Source of the DNA: Cellulomonas fulva
Lineage (GTDB): Bacteria > Actinomycetota > Actinomycetes > Actinomycetales > Cellulomonadaceae
Assembly: GCF_018531375.1 (NCBI RefSeq)
Contig: NZ_JAHBOH010000002.1
Location: 558,001-622,000 of the forward strand
DNA: 64,000 nt
Reading direction: 5' to 3'
Below, piece by piece: positions 44,599 through 55,181 of this stretch; position 1 is the first letter of the stretch, and every line of letters begins with the position of its first letter. The position numbers and the translations under genes were made by a program. Below the pieces are notes generated by a model, which was given only the letters and a program-made list of their open reading frames with translations, did not search any database and was not told where the DNA came from.

Positions 44599-45633
44599 AT
44601 GACGGAGCGCGACGCGTCGCAGGTCCCCGAGGGGGCACCGGCGGCACCCGGCGCGGCCGACCGGCACGTGCCGGTGCTGCTCGACCGTTGCCTCGAGCTC
44701 CTCGCCCCCGCGCTGTCCGCCGACGGCGCCGTGATGGTGGACTGCACGCTCGGCATGGGCGGCCACACCGAGGCCGTCCTGCGCCGCTTCCCGGCGGTCC
44801 GCGTCATCGGCCTCGACCGCGACACGCAGGCGCTGGAGCTGGCGGGCGAGCGGCTGGCGCCGTTCGGCGACCGGTTCACGGGCGTGCACGCCGTGTACGA
44901 CGAGATCCGCGACGTGCTGGCCGAGCTCGGCGTCCCGGCGGCGCAGGGCGTGCTCATGGACCTGGGCGTCTCGAGCCTGCAGCTCGACGAGGTCGAGCGC
45001 GGGTTCTCCTACGCCAAGGACGCGCCGCTCGACATGCGCATGGACACGACGTCCGGTCCCACGGCGGCGGACGTCCTCGCGACGTACGACGAGCGCGAGC
45101 TCGCGCGCGTGCTCCGGACCTACGGCGAGGAGCGGTTCGCCCCGCGGATCGCCCGCGCGATCGTCCGGGAGCGGGCGACGAGCCCGCTCAGCCGCACGGG
45201 GGAGCTCGTCGACCTGGTCCGCCGCAGCATCCCCGCGGCGGCGCGCCAGACCGGAGGGCACCCCGCCAAGCGCACGTTCCAGGCGCTGCGGATCGAGGTC
45301 AACCGGGAGCTCGAGGCGCTGGAGAACGCGCTCCCGGAGGCGATCGAGGCCCTGGCCGTCGGCGGCCGCATCGTCGTCGAGGCCTACCAGTCGCTCGAGG
45401 ACCGCATGGTCAAGCAGGCGTTCGCGCAGGGCGCGAGCGTCAGCGCCCCGCCCGACCTGCCGGTCGTCCCGGAGACCCACCAGCCGTACCTGCGGCTGGT
45501 GACCCGCGGGGCCGAGGAGGCCGACGCCGCCGAGCTCGCCCGCAACCCCCGTTCCCAGTCCGTCCGCCTGCGCGCCGCCGAGCGGCTGCGTCCCACCCCT
45601 GACCACCTGCGCACCACCCGGAGGGCCGCATGA
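44599..45633 (+). CDS. rsmH: 16S rRNA (cytosine(1402)-N4)-methyltransferase RsmH
   Basis: RsmH methylates N4 of C1402 in the decoding centre of 16S rRNA. The 344-residue protein shows [13 protein letters not shown], the SAM motif [59 protein letters not shown] and the C-terminal [17 protein letters not shown]-type block (here [13 protein letters not shown]). I use ATG 44599; GTG 44590 in frame is an alternative. Its stop overlaps the ftsL start. Confidence 0.96.
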   Translation: MTERDASQVPEGAPAAPGAADRHVPVLLDRCLELLAPALSADGAVMVDCTLGMGGHTEAVLRRFPAVRVIGLDRDTQALELAGERLAPFGDRFTGVHAVYDEIRDVLAELGVPAAQGVLMDLGVSSLQLDEVERGFSYAKDAPLDMRMDTTSGPTAADVLATYDERELARVLRTYGEERFAPRIARAIVRERATSPLSRTGELVDLVRRSIPAAARQTGGHPAKRTFQALRIEVNRELEALENALPEAIEALAVGGRIVVEAYQSLEDRMVKQAFAQGASVSAPPDLPVVPETHQPYLRLVTRGAEEADAAELARNPRSQSVRLRAAERLRPTPDHLRTTRRAA

Positions 45634-46058
45634 GCGCCATCGCTGCACGGGCTCACGCCGCACTGCCCGCACCCGGCCGTCCGTCCCGCGCGACGGCGCC
45701 GTCACCGTCACCGTCCCCGTCGCGGCTGCGGGTGGTCCGGGCCCCCGCGCACGCGCGCACCCGGGTCCCGTTCGTCCTCGTCTGCATGGCGGTGCTCGCT
45801 GGTGCGCTGCTGTCCGCGCTGCTGCTCAACACGCAGATGGCGTCGAACGCGTACGAGCGGTACGACCTGTCGAACGAGCTCGGCCGCCTCGACCAGGACG
45901 CGAAGGACCTGGTCGCGCAGCTGGACCAGAAGTCGTCGCCGGCGGAGCTCGCGAGGTCCGCGGGCGAGCTCGGCATGGTGCCCTCGGAGGGCACCGGCTG
46001 GATCCGCCTGTCCGACGGCAAGGTGCAGGGCGCGCCCGCCGCCTCCGACGGTCGATGA
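45630..46058 (+). CDS. ftsL: FtsL-like division protein
   Basis: A 142-residue bitopic protein at the ftsL position. A Pro/Ser/Arg-rich cytoplasmic part leads to one membrane helix ([22 protein letters not shown], about residues 46-67) and an external coiled-coil ([42 protein letters not shown]). This layout is that of FtsL/DivIC proteins, which link FtsQ to the FtsWI synthase. Sequence identity in the family is low, so the name rests on layout and position. It overlaps both neighbours by four bases. Confidence 0.85.
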   Translation: MSAIAARAHAALPAPGRPSRATAPSPSPSPSRLRVVRAPAHARTRVPFVLVCMAVLAGALLSALLLNTQMASNAYERYDLSNELGRLDQDAKDLVAQLDQKSSPAELARSAGELGMVPSEGTGWIRLSDGKVQGAPAASDGR

Positions 46059-47998
46059 CGGATCTCGTCGACCCGCCGCGCGTCCGTCCGGGCAGACACG
46101 GGTCGCCGGGGCACAGTGGGTCCGTGACCACGACGACCCCGCGACCCGCGCGCGAGCCGCGCGTCGTCGAGGGTGCGCCCAGCGACCCGAAGCACCGCCC
46201 CTCCCGGGGCGGGCCGACCTCGCCGGCCGGTCCGCCCCGGGGCGGGTGGCGCGGTCCGCGCACGGCGCGCGCGGGGGAGCGCCGGCGCATGCTCTTCCTC
46301 ACGGTCGCCCTGGTCGTGGTGCTCGCGCTGTTCGCCGGCCGGCTCGTGTACGTGCAGGTCGTGCGCGGTCCGTCGGTCGCGCAGGAGGCGCGCGAGAAGC
46401 GCCTGACGAGCTACAGCCTCATCGGGACCCGCGGTCAGATCACCGACCGGGACGGCGTCGCGCTGGCCACGTCGGTCGAGCGCTACGACGTCTCGGTGAA
46501 CCAGCTGCTCGTCGGCTCCTACCGGGGCGACGGCACGGAGGCGGACCCGGACGGTGCGCTGGGCGTCGCGAAGCGGCTCGCCCCTCTGCTGGACGAGGAC
46601 GTCGCCGAGCTCGGCGGGCGCCTGGTCGGCGAGCGGCAGTTCGTCTACCTCCTCAAGGGCGTGCTGCCCGAGGTCGCGCGCGAGATCTTCGCGCTCCGGC
46701 TGCCCGGGATCAACGTCGACAAGGCCGCGGCCCGCACCTACCCGAACGGCAACCTCGCGGGCAACGTCATCGGGTACACGAACTCGAACGGCCAGGGGCT
46801 CGCGGGACTCGAGGCGTCGCTGGACGACCAGCTCAAGGGCACGCCGGGCGTCGAGACCTACGAGCGCGGGGCCAAGGGCCAGGCCGTCCCGGGCGGGCTC
46901 TCGGAGGGCACACCCGCGCGCACGGGTGACTCGGTGCGGCTGACGCTCGACGCCGACATCCAGTGGAAGGCCCAGAGCCTGCTCGACGCCCAGGTCGCCG
47001 CAACCAAGTCCGACGGCGGCACCGTCGTGGTGACGAACGTGCGCACGGGCGAGATCCTCGCGCTCGCCGACTCGGGCTCGACCGACCCGAACAACCCGGG
47101 CGACGCCGAGGAGGGCTCGCTGGCCGCGTCGGTGTCGAACGTCTTCGAGCCGGGCTCCACGGGCAAGGTCATCACGATGGCCGCGGTCATCGAGGAGGGG
47201 CTCGTCGGGCCGACGGACCGGTGGACGGTGCCGTACGTGTTCACGACCGACAACGGCCAGCAGATCCACGACTCCCACGAGCACGGCACGCTGCACCTGA
47301 CCACGACGGGCGTGCTCGCCGAGTCCTCCAACACCGGCACGGTGCAGGTGGGCGCAGGCCTCTCGGAGGAGAAGCGCTACCAGTGGCTCACCCGGTTCGG
47401 CTTCGGCTCGACCACCGGGGTCGAGCTGCCGGGGGAGTCGCGCGGCATCCTGCACGACTGGGAGGACTGGGACGGCCGCACCAAGTGGAACGTCCTGTTC
47501 GGCCAGGGCGTCGCGGTGACCGCGCTGCAGGCCACGCAGGTGTTCGCGACGATCGCGAACGACGGCGTGCGCGTCGAGCCGCACGTCATCGCGGGCTGGA
47601 CGGACCCCGACGGCGAGTACACCGAGGCGGACCCCGCCCCGCGCACGCGCATCGTCTCGCAGGAGACCGCGGACACCGTCCTGTCGATGATGGAGAGCGT
47701 GGTCGACGACGGCACGGGCGCCAACGCGTCGATCCCCGGCTACCGCGTGGCCGGCAAGACGGGCACCGCGCAGAACTGGCTCCACGGCAAGCAGGGCATC
47801 ACGGCGTCGTTCATCGGCGTCGTGCCCGCGGACGACCCGCAGATCGCGGTCAGCGTGTTCCTGCACGAGCCGAAGACCTCGATCTACGGCGGCACCGTGG
47901 CCGCGCCCGTGTTCAAGGAGGTGGCCGCCTACACGCTCAGCGAGCTCGGCGTCGCTCCCTCGGGCACCAAGCCGACGCTCTTCCCGACCGAGTGGTGA
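46055..47998 (+). CDS. ftsI: Division transpeptidase FtsI (PBP3-type)
   Basis: FtsI cross-links peptidoglycan at the septum with FtsW. The 647-residue class B penicillin-binding protein has a 70-residue basic cytoplasmic tail, one membrane helix (RMLFLTVALVVVLALFAGRLVYV), a pedestal domain (GTRGQITDRDGVALATS) and the transpeptidase domain with Ser368-x-x-Lys371 (GSTGK), SSN (ESSNTGTV) and KTG (AGKTGTAQ). There is no PASTA domain, unlike many actinobacterial PBPs. ATG 46055 overlaps ftsL. Confidence 0.96.
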   Translation: MTDLVDPPRVRPGRHGSPGHSGSVTTTTPRPAREPRVVEGAPSDPKHRPSRGGPTSPAGPPRGGWRGPRTARAGERRRMLFLTVALVVVLALFAGRLVYVQVVRGPSVAQEAREKRLTSYSLIGTRGQITDRDGVALATSVERYDVSVNQLLVGSYRGDGTEADPDGALGVAKRLAPLLDEDVAELGGRLVGERQFVYLLKGVLPEVAREIFALRLPGINVDKAAARTYPNGNLAGNVIGYTNSNGQGLAGLEASLDDQLKGTPGVETYERGAKGQAVPGGLSEGTPARTGDSVRLTLDADIQWKAQSLLDAQVAATKSDGGTVVVTNVRTGEILALADSGSTDPNNPGDAEEGSLAASVSNVFEPGSTGKVITMAAVIEEGLVGPTDRWTVPYVFTTDNGQQIHDSHEHGTLHLTTTGVLAESSNTGTVQVGAGLSEEKRYQWLTRFGFGSTTGVELPGESRGILHDWEDWDGRTKWNVLFGQGVAVTALQATQVFATIANDGVRVEPHVIAGWTDPDGEYTEADPAPRTRIVSQETADTVLSMMESVVDDGTGANASIPGYRVAGKTGTAQNWLHGKQGITASFIGVVPADDPQIAVSVFLHEPKTSIYGGTVAAPVFKEVAAYTLSELGVAPSGTKPTLFPTEW

Positions 47999-48125
47999 AC
48001 CGGAGGTCGCTGGACGAGTCGGGCACCGCGCGGGTCGGCGGAGGTGCGGCTGTGACGATCGTCGCACCGGGCCCCGACGGCGCTGACGGCGCGCCGCACG
48101 GACGGGCGCGGGGTGCCCTGGGCGG

Positions 48126-48131
48126 TAGATT
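48126..48131 (+). promoter_or_regulatory. -10 box TAGATT of murE (internal promoter)
   Basis: TAGATT ends seven bases before ATG 48139, with no Shine-Dalgarno in the gap. The 140-base ftsI-murE gap thus seems to hold a leaderless promoter inside the cluster. Confidence 0.5.
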
Positions 48132-48138
48132 CCTCCCC

Positions 48139-49806
48139 ATGACCTCGACGGCCCGGATGCGACCCGCGCGTCCCGCCGACTGTCGGCTCAGCGACCTGGT
48201 CGACGTGTTCTCCCTGGTCAGCGTGGGCGTCGACCCCGCGAGCACCGTGGTGCAGGGCGTCAGCGTCGCCTCCGACGACGTGCTGCCGGGCGAGCTGTTC
48301 GTCGCCGTCCCCGGTGCGCGCACGCACGGGGCGGCGCACGCGCGGGCGGCCGTCGAGGCCGGCGCCGTGGCCGTGGTGACCGACGCGGCGGGCCGCGACG
48401 TCCTGGGCGACCTGGCCGGGCGCGTGCCGGTGCTGCTCACGGACGAGCCCCGGGCGGTCGCCGGCCTCCTCGCCGCGCACGTGCTGGACCACCCGGCACG
48501 GCGCCTGCGCACGGTGGGCGTGACCGGCACCAACGGCAAGACCACCACCACGTACTTCGTCGACGCCGCGCTGCGGGCCGCGCACGCGACCACCGCGGTG
48601 CTCGGCACGGTCGAGCTCCGGATCGGCGCGGACGCGATCGAGTCCCCGCGGACCACCGTGGAGGCACCGGTGCTCCAGAACGTGCTGGCGCTGGCGCTGG
48701 AGCGCGGCGCGACGGCCGTCGCGATGGAGGTCTCCTCGCACGCGCTGGCGCTGCACCGCGTCGCGGGCACCGTGTTCGACGTCGTCGGCTTCACCAACCT
48801 GCAGCGCGACCACCTCGACTTCCACGGGGACATGGAGGGCTACTTCCGGGACAAGGCGCGCCTGTTCGCTCCGGGCCAGGCGCGTCGCGGGGTCGTGGTG
48901 GTCGACGACGAGTGGGGCCGCCGGCTCGCCGCGCAGGCCCAGATCCCGGTGGAGTCGGTCGCCACGCACGTCGACGACCCGGCCGCGGCGGACGCCGACT
49001 GGGCGGTCGTCACGGCGGACGTGGGCCTGGACGGGGTCGGCTCCTCCTTCACGCTGCGCGGTCCCGACGGACGCGAGCACGTCGCCTCGAGCCCCCTGCC
49101 CGGGCTCGTCAACGTCTCCAACGCGGCGCTGGCGATCGTGCTGGCCCACGCGGCCGGGGTGGCGCTGGACGTCGCGATCGCCGCGGTCGGCACCGCCCAC
49201 GCGATCCCCGGCCGGATGGAGCGCGTGATCGAGCGTGCCCCCGGCCGGCCGCTGGGGATCGTCGACTACGCCCACACGCCCGACGCGCTGGTCCTGGCGC
49301 TCGGGGCCGTGCGGCCCATCACGCCCGGCCGGCTCGTGATCGTGCTCGGCTCGGACGGGGACCGCGACCGCGGCAAGCGCCCGATCATGGGGCAGATCGC
49401 CGCGCGGCTGGCCGACGTGGTCGTCGTCACCGACGAGAACCCGCGCTCGGAGGAGCCGAGCAGCATCCGCGCCGCCATCCTGGACGGCGTGCGGGAGGTC
49501 CGGCCCGGCCTGACCGACGTCCACGAGGTCGAGCCGCGCGCCCAGGCGGTGCGGCACGGCGTCGCCCTGGCGGGCGAGGGGGACACCGTCATCGTGACGG
49601 GCAAGGGCCACGAACCGACTCAGGAGATCGCCGGAGTGTTCCACCGGTACAACGACCGTGACGTGCTGCTGGCCGCGCAGGCCGAGGGGCTCGCCGACGC
49701 AGCGCCCGCCGACGCAGCGCCCGACAGGCTCCCCGGCCGACTGCCCGACCCGACGCCCGACGGCGCGGGGCGGGCGTCGCGCCCGGGTGACGGGGGCGAC
49801 GAGTGA
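48139..49806 (+). CDS. murE: UDP-MurNAc-tripeptide ligase MurE
   Basis: MurE adds the third amino acid to UDP-MurNAc-L-Ala-D-Glu. The 555-residue protein has the ATP loop GVTGTNGKTTTTYF (from about residue 127), the EVSSHALALHRVAGTVFDVVGFTNLQRDHLDFHG block, LPGLVNVSNAALAIVLAH, and GIVDYAHTPDALVLAL. The motif that reads the amino acid is DENPR (residues 432-436), close to but not identical with DNPR of meso-DAP enzymes. The C-terminal tail has a 15-bp duplication (ADAAP, 49694-49726). It overlaps murF by four bases. Confidence 0.95.
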   Translation: MTSTARMRPARPADCRLSDLVDVFSLVSVGVDPASTVVQGVSVASDDVLPGELFVAVPGARTHGAAHARAAVEAGAVAVVTDAAGRDVLGDLAGRVPVLLTDEPRAVAGLLAAHVLDHPARRLRTVGVTGTNGKTTTTYFVDAALRAAHATTAVLGTVELRIGADAIESPRTTVEAPVLQNVLALALERGATAVAMEVSSHALALHRVAGTVFDVVGFTNLQRDHLDFHGDMEGYFRDKARLFAPGQARRGVVVVDDEWGRRLAAQAQIPVESVATHVDDPAAADADWAVVTADVGLDGVGSSFTLRGPDGREHVASSPLPGLVNVSNAALAIVLAHAAGVALDVAIAAVGTAHAIPGRMERVIERAPGRPLGIVDYAHTPDALVLALGAVRPITPGRLVIVLGSDGDRDRGKRPIMGQIAARLADVVVVTDENPRSEEPSSIRAAILDGVREVRPGLTDVHEVEPRAQAVRHGVALAGEGDTVIVTGKGHEPTQEIAGVFHRYNDRDVLLAAQAEGLADAAPADAAPDRLPGRLPDPTPDGAGRASRPGDGGDE

Positions 49807-51284
49807 TCGCGCTGTCCGCCACCGAGATCGCGGAGGCCACGGGCGGGGCGCTGCACGGCGTCGCCGCGCACGCGCTCGTCGCGGGCGCCGTGGTGACCGA
49901 CTCGCGCGACGTCGAGCCCGGCGGGCTGTTCGTCGCGCTCCCGGGCGAGCACGTCGACGGGCACGACTTCGCCGCGACCGCCGTCGCGGCCGGTGCGGCC
50001 GCGGTGCTCGCCGCGCGCCCGCTCGTCGGACCGGACGGTGCGGCGCTGCCGTGCGTCGTCGTGCCGGACGTCGAGGTCGCCCTCGGCGAGCTCGCCCGCG
50101 AGGTGCTGGCCCGGCTGCGGCTCGCCGCGGTCGCGCCCGGGGGCAGCGGCCTGCGCGTCGTCGGCGTGACGGGCTCGGTCGGCAAGACCACGACGAAGGA
50201 CCTGCTCGCGCAGCTCTGCGGCGCGGTCGGCCCGACGATCGCCCCCGTGCGGTCCTTCAACAACGAGATCGGCCTGCCGCTCACGGTGCTGCGCGCGGAC
50301 GAGTCCACGCGGTTCCTCGTGCTCGAGATGGGCGCGTCCGGCCCGGGTCACCTCACCTACCTCACCCGCATCGCGCCGCCGGACGTGGCGGTGGTGCTCG
50401 TCGTCGGCCAGGCGCACCTCGGCGGGTTCGGCGGCGGCATCGACGCGGTGGCGACCGCGAAGTCCGAGATCGTCCAGGGCCTGCTGCCCGACGGCGTCGC
50501 GGTGCTCAACGCCGACGACCAGCGCGTGATCGCGATGGCCGCGCTCGCCCCGGGTGACGTGGTCACGTTCGGCGCGGCGCGCGGCGCCGGCGTGCGCGCG
50601 ACCGACGTCGAGCTCGACCGGGCCGGTCGTGCCCGGTTCACGCTGCTGGTCGGCGAGGGCACGGCCGACGAGGCCTCCGCCCGGGTGGAGCTGCGGCTCG
50701 TCGGCGAGCACCACGTGCACAACGCGCTCGCGGCCGCCGCGGCGGCGCTCGCGGTGGGCCTCACGCTCGACGAGGTCGCGACCGGCCTGACGGGCGCGGA
50801 CGCGCTGTCGCCGCACCGGATGCACGTCGTCGACCGTCCCGACGGCGTCACGGTGGTCGACGACTCCTACAACGCCAACCCCGACTCGATGCGCGCCGCG
50901 CTCAAGGCCCTCGCGGTCCTCGCGGGCCGCGACCGCCGCTCGATCGCCGTGCTGGGCGAGATGCTCGAGCTCGGCGAGGGCTCGCGCGAGGCGCACGACG
51001 CGATCGGCCGGCTCGTCGTGCGGCTGAACGTCGGCCTCACCGTCGTGGTCGGCGAGGGCGCGCGCGCGATCCGCGACGGCGCGAACCACGAGGGCAGCTG
51101 GGGCGACGAGGTCGTGCTCGCGGACGACGTCGACGCGGCGGCCGCCTTCCTCGCCGAGGAGCTGCGCGCGGGCGACGTCGTGCTCGTGAAGTCGTCGTAC
51201 GGCTCCGGCCTGTGGCGGCTGGGCGACCTGCTGACCGACGCCCCCGGGGCGCCGGCCGCCGACGGCGGGGTGACCGCTCCGTGA
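49803..51284 (+). CDS. murF: UDP-MurNAc-tripeptide-D-Ala-D-Ala ligase MurF
   Basis: MurF adds D-Ala-D-Ala to the tripeptide precursor. The 493-residue protein has [28 protein letters not shown] loop [44 protein letters not shown] and [20 protein letters not shown] with [21 protein letters not shown] 49803 lies in the murE stop, and the murF stop overlaps the GTG of mraY. Confidence 0.96.
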   Translation: MIALSATEIAEATGGALHGVAAHALVAGAVVTDSRDVEPGGLFVALPGEHVDGHDFAATAVAAGAAAVLAARPLVGPDGAALPCVVVPDVEVALGELAREVLARLRLAAVAPGGSGLRVVGVTGSVGKTTTKDLLAQLCGAVGPTIAPVRSFNNEIGLPLTVLRADESTRFLVLEMGASGPGHLTYLTRIAPPDVAVVLVVGQAHLGGFGGGIDAVATAKSEIVQGLLPDGVAVLNADDQRVIAMAALAPGDVVTFGAARGAGVRATDVELDRAGRARFTLLVGEGTADEASARVELRLVGEHHVHNALAAAAAALAVGLTLDEVATGLTGADALSPHRMHVVDRPDGVTVVDDSYNANPDSMRAALKALAVLAGRDRRSIAVLGEMLELGEGSREAHDAIGRLVVRLNVGLTVVVGEGARAIRDGANHEGSWGDEVVLADDVDAAAAFLAEELRAGDVVLVKSSYGSGLWRLGDLLTDAPGAPAADGGVTAP

Positions 51285-52369
51285 AGGCCGTCCTGATCTC
51301 CGGCGGCGTGGCGATGCTCGTCGCGCTGCTGGGCACGCCGCTGTTCATCCGCTACCTGGTCCGCAAGCAGTACGGCCAGTTCGTCCGCCAGGACGGCCCG
51401 ACCGCGCACTTCACCAAGCGCGGCACGCCGACCATGGGCGGCGTCGTGATCCTCGCCGCCACGCTCCTCGGCTGGGCGGCGGCGCTCCTGCTCACGGGCA
51501 CCACGCCGTCGGTCTCCGCGGTGCTGGTGCTGTTCCTCATGACCGGCCTGGGGCTCGTCGGCTTCCTCGACGACTTCATCAAGATCAGCCGGCAACGCAG
51601 CCTGGGCCTCAAGGCGCGCTGGAAGATCGTGGGGCAGGGCCTGGTCGGCGTGGTGTTCGCGGTGGCGGCGCTGCAGTTCCCGAACGCGCAGTTCCGGACG
51701 CCGGCCTCCACGAACATCTCCTTCATCCGCGACACCAACCTGGACCTCGCGTTCGCGGGCGCGACGGTCGGCCTGATCCTGTTCGTGATCTGGGCCAACT
51801 TCCTCATCACCGCGTGGTCGAACGCGGTGAACCTGACCGACGGCCTGGACGGGCTCGCGACCGGCGTCTCGCTCATCGTCTTCGGCGCGTACGTCGTCGT
51901 GTGCGTGTGGCAGTTCAACCAGTCCTGCCAGATCCTGTCCTCGGCGGGTCCGCGCTGCTACGAGACGCGCGACCCGCTCGCGCTGGCCGTGGTCGCCGCG
52001 GCGATCACCGGCGCGTGCTTCGGCTTCCTGTGGTGGAACGCCAGCCCCGCCAAGATCTTCATGGGCGACACGGGCTCGCTCGCGCTCGGTGGCGCGCTCG
52101 CGGGGCTCTCCATCCTGACCCGGACCGAGATCCTCGCGGCCATCATCGGCGGCCTGTTCGTGCTCGAGGTGCTGTCCGACGTCATCCAGATCGGCTTCTT
52201 CAAGCTGACCCGCAGACGCGTGTTCCGGATGGCGCCGCTGCACCACCACTTCGAGCTCGGCGACAACCGCTGGGGCGAGGTGACGATCGTGATCCGGTTC
52301 TGGATCATCGCGGGGCTGTTCGTCGCGCTGGGGGTGGGCGTCTTCTACGCCGAGTGGGTGGCCGGCTAG
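51281..52369 (+). CDS. mraY: Phospho-MurNAc-pentapeptide translocase MraY
   Basis: MraY joins phospho-MurNAc-pentapeptide to undecaprenyl phosphate to give lipid I. The 362-residue polytopic protein has about ten helices. Conserved polar blocks are [71 protein letters not shown] and [16 protein letters not shown], including the catalytic Asp residues and the His-rich loop. GTG 51281 overlaps murF; the stop TAG is followed at once by the murD GTG. Confidence 0.97.
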   Translation: MKAVLISGGVAMLVALLGTPLFIRYLVRKQYGQFVRQDGPTAHFTKRGTPTMGGVVILAATLLGWAAALLLTGTTPSVSAVLVLFLMTGLGLVGFLDDFIKISRQRSLGLKARWKIVGQGLVGVVFAVAALQFPNAQFRTPASTNISFIRDTNLDLAFAGATVGLILFVIWANFLITAWSNAVNLTDGLDGLATGVSLIVFGAYVVVCVWQFNQSCQILSSAGPRCYETRDPLALAVVAAAITGACFGFLWWNASPAKIFMGDTGSLALGGALAGLSILTRTEILAAIIGGLFVLEVLSDVIQIGFFKLTRRRVFRMAPLHHHFELGDNRWGEVTIVIRFWIIAGLFVALGVGVFYAEWVAG

Positions 52370-53851
52370 GTGGCCGGGACGGATCCGACGAGGCCGCTCG
52401 ACCTGGACGGAGCGCGCGTCGTCGTCGCCGGGATGGGCGTGTCCGGGCGCGCGGCGCTCGAGGTGCTCGCCGCGCGCGGCGCGCGGGTCGTGCCCGTCGA
52501 CGACGCCTCCGACGAGGGCGTGCACTCGGCCGAGTACCTCGCTGCCGACGGCCTCGCGCGGGCGGACCTCGTCGTCGCGTCGCCCGGGCTCGCGCCGCAC
52601 CACCCGCTGCTCGCCGCCGCCGCGGAGCGGTGGCTGCCGCTGTGGAGCGAGGTCGAGCTGGCGTGGCGCGTGCGCGTCGCGGGGCCGGCGGGCGAGCCCG
52701 CGCCCTGGCTCGCGCTGACCGGGACCAACGGCAAGACCACCACGGTCGGCATGCTCGAGTCGGTGCTCACCGCCGCCGGGCGCGTGACGGCCGCGGTGGG
52801 CAACGTGGGGACGCCGATCGTGCTGGCGGCCACCGACCCCACGCTCGAGGTGCTGGCGGTCGAGCTCTCGAGCTTCCAGCTGCACCTCACGCACTCGATG
52901 TCGGCGCAGGCGGCCGCCGTGCTCAACGTCGCACCCGACCACCTCGACTGGCACGGCTCGCTCGACGCGTACGCCGCGGCCAAGGCCCGCATCTACGAGC
53001 GCGCCCAGCGCGCCTGCGTGTACAACGTCGCGGACCCGCGCACCGAGCAGATGGTGCGCGACGCGGACGTGGTCGACGGCGCCGTCGCGGTGGGCTTCAC
53101 CACCGGCACGCCCGGGGTCGGGCAGGTCGGGCTGGTCGAGGACGTGCTCGTCGACCGCGGCTTCTCGCGGCTGCGGCACACCCACGCCGCTGAGCTCGGC
53201 ACGCTCGAGGACCTCTCCGCGCTCGCCGGGCCGGACGGGACCGTGCCGCGGCACGTCGTCGCGGACGCGCTCGCGGCCGCCGCGCTCGCGCTCGCGCACG
53301 GCGTCGACCCGGCGCACGTGCGCGACGGCCTGCGGGCGTACGGACCCGGTCGGCACCGCATCGAGACGGTCGCGCGCGTCGACGGCGTCGCGTACGTCGA
53401 CGACTCCAAGGCCACCAACGCGCACGCCGCGGCCGCGTCGCTCGGGTCGTTCGAGCCGGGCTCGGTGGTGTGGGTCGCGGGCGGGCTCGCGAAGGGCGCG
53501 CGGTTCGACGAGCTCGTCGTGGGCCGGCGGGACCGCCTGCGCGGCGTCGTCCTCATCGGCGCGGACCGCGAGCCGCTGCGCGACGCGCTCGCCCGACACG
53601 CCCCGGATGTCCCCGTCGTCGAGATCGAGCCCGGTGAGACTGAGGACGTGATGACCTCGGCTGTCGCTGCCGCGCGCGCGCTCGCGCTCGACGCCGGCGC
53701 GCGCCCGGGCCCCGTGACCGTCCTGCTGGCGCCGGCGTGCGCCTCGATGGACCAGTTCGCGTCCTACGCGGCGCGCGGCGACGCGTTCGTCGCCGCCGTG
53801 GGCCGGCTCCCGGGTGCTCGCGCGGGAGGCGATCCGGGCGGTCCCGCGTGA
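52370..53851 (+). CDS. murD: UDP-MurNAc-L-alanine:D-glutamate ligase MurD
   Basis: MurD adds D-glutamate to UDP-MurNAc-L-Ala. The 493-residue protein has the N-terminal Rossmann part (VVVAGMGVSGRAALEVLAARGARVVPVDD), ATP loop LTGTNGKTTTVGMLESVL, VELSSFQLHLTHSM, VAPDHLDWHGSLDAYAAAKARI, GPGRHRIETVARVDGVAYVDDSKATNAHAAAASL and VWVAGGLAKGARFDELV. GTG 52370 abuts the mraY stop with no gap. Confidence 0.96.
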   Translation: MAGTDPTRPLDLDGARVVVAGMGVSGRAALEVLAARGARVVPVDDASDEGVHSAEYLAADGLARADLVVASPGLAPHHPLLAAAAERWLPLWSEVELAWRVRVAGPAGEPAPWLALTGTNGKTTTVGMLESVLTAAGRVTAAVGNVGTPIVLAATDPTLEVLAVELSSFQLHLTHSMSAQAAAVLNVAPDHLDWHGSLDAYAAAKARIYERAQRACVYNVADPRTEQMVRDADVVDGAVAVGFTTGTPGVGQVGLVEDVLVDRGFSRLRHTHAAELGTLEDLSALAGPDGTVPRHVVADALAAAALALAHGVDPAHVRDGLRAYGPGRHRIETVARVDGVAYVDDSKATNAHAAAASLGSFEPGSVVWVAGGLAKGARFDELVVGRRDRLRGVVLIGADREPLRDALARHAPDVPVVEIEPGETEDVMTSAVAAARALALDAGARPGPVTVLLAPACASMDQFASYAARGDAFVAAVGRLPGARAGGDPGGPA

Positions 53852-53873
53852 CGGCCGGCCGGGAGGTCCGACG

Positions 53874-55181
53874 ATGACGGCGCTGGACCCCGCGGCGGGG
53901 GGAGCGGCCGAGGACCGGCACGGGCGCCGGTCGGTGCTGGGCCAGTGGAACAGCGTGGTGACGAGCTACTACGTGCTGGTCGGCGCCACCGCGCTGCTGC
54001 TCGTCGTCGGGCTGGTCATGGTGCTCTCCAGCTCGAGCGTGGAGTCGCTCGACGAGAGCGGGAACGCGTACGCGGTCTTCCTCGACCAGGCGAAGTTCGC
54101 CCTCATCGGCGTCCCCGTGGCGATCGGGCTGGCGCGCCTGCCGGTGCGGTTCTTCAAGGCGATCGCCTGGCCGGTCCTCGGCGCCGCGGTCGTCTTCCAG
54201 TCGCTCATCTTCGTCGGCCTCGGCTGCGGCGCGGGCGGCAACACCAACTGGGTCTGCCTGCCGGGCGGCATCACCGCCCAGCCGTCGGAGACGATCAAGC
54301 TCGCCCTCGCCCTGTGGCTCGCCGTGGTGCTCGCCCGCAAGCAGCCCTACCTCGAGCAGTGGAAGCACGTGTTCGTCCCCGCCGTGCCGGTCGCCGGGCT
54401 CGCAATCGGGGCGGTGCTGCTCGGGCACGACCTCGGCACGGCGATGGTGCTGTTCGTGCTCGTCGCGGGGGCGATGTTCGTCGCCGGGGTGCCGCTGCGC
54501 ATGTTCGCGGTCGCGGGGATGCTGGCGGCCGGGGCGGTCGCCGTCCTGGTGGTGCTCAGCCCCAACCGCATCGGGCGCATCACCTCCTGGCTCGGCGGCG
54601 ACGAGTGCTCCACGTCCGCGGCCTGCTACCAGACGCTCCACGGCAGCTGGGGCCTGGCCAGCGGCGGGATCGGCGGCCTCGGCCTAGGGCAGAGCCGCGA
54701 GAAGTGGTCCTACCTGCCGGCGGCCCACAACGACTTCATCTTCGCGATCCTGGGCGAGGAGCTCGGGCTCGTCGGGACGCTCGTCGTCCTGGGCCTGTTC
54801 GGCCTGCTCGCCTTCGCGATGATCCGGGTGATCCGGCGGCACCCGGACCCGTTCGTCAAGATCGCGACCGGCGGGATCCTGGCCTGGATCGCGGGCCAGG
54901 CGCTGGTCAACATCGCGGTCGTCATCGGCCTCGCGCCCGTCATCGGCGTGCCGCTGCCGCTCGTGTCCGCGGGCGGCTCCGCGCTCATCATGACGCTCGC
55001 GGCGCTGGGCGTGGTGATCGCGTTCGCCCGCGACGAGCCGGGCGCCGCCGAGGCGCTCGCGGCCCGGCCCGGCGTGGTGCGCCGCTCGCTCGCCGTCGTC
55101 GGCGTGAGCCGGGTCGCGCGGCCCTCGTCGGCCCGCGGCTCGTCGAGGACCCCATCGACCCGAGGGAGCACGCGTGGCTGA
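53874..55181 (+). CDS. ftsW: SEDS peptidoglycan glycosyltransferase FtsW
   Basis: FtsW polymerises glycan strands at the septum together with FtsI. The 435-residue protein has ten membrane helices. SEDS motifs are visible: VLSSSSVESLDESGNAYAVFLDQAKFA, NWVCLPGGITAQPSETIKLALALW, GHDLGTAMVLFVLVAGAMFVAG, LASGGIGGLGLGQSREKWSYLPAAHNDFIFAILGEELG and PLVSAGGSALIMTLAALG. ATG 53874 has the Shine-Dalgarno gggagg; the open frame from 53814 lies inside murD. It overlaps the next gene by eight bases. Confidence 0.96.
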   Translation: MTALDPAAGGAAEDRHGRRSVLGQWNSVVTSYYVLVGATALLLVVGLVMVLSSSSVESLDESGNAYAVFLDQAKFALIGVPVAIGLARLPVRFFKAIAWPVLGAAVVFQSLIFVGLGCGAGGNTNWVCLPGGITAQPSETIKLALALWLAVVLARKQPYLEQWKHVFVPAVPVAGLAIGAVLLGHDLGTAMVLFVLVAGAMFVAGVPLRMFAVAGMLAAGAVAVLVVLSPNRIGRITSWLGGDECSTSAACYQTLHGSWGLASGGIGGLGLGQSREKWSYLPAAHNDFIFAILGEELGLVGTLVVLGLFGLLAFAMIRVIRRHPDPFVKIATGGILAWIAGQALVNIAVVIGLAPVIGVPLPLVSAGGSALIMTLAALGVVIAFARDEPGAAEALAARPGVVRRSLAVVGVSRVARPSSARGSSRTPSTRGSTRG

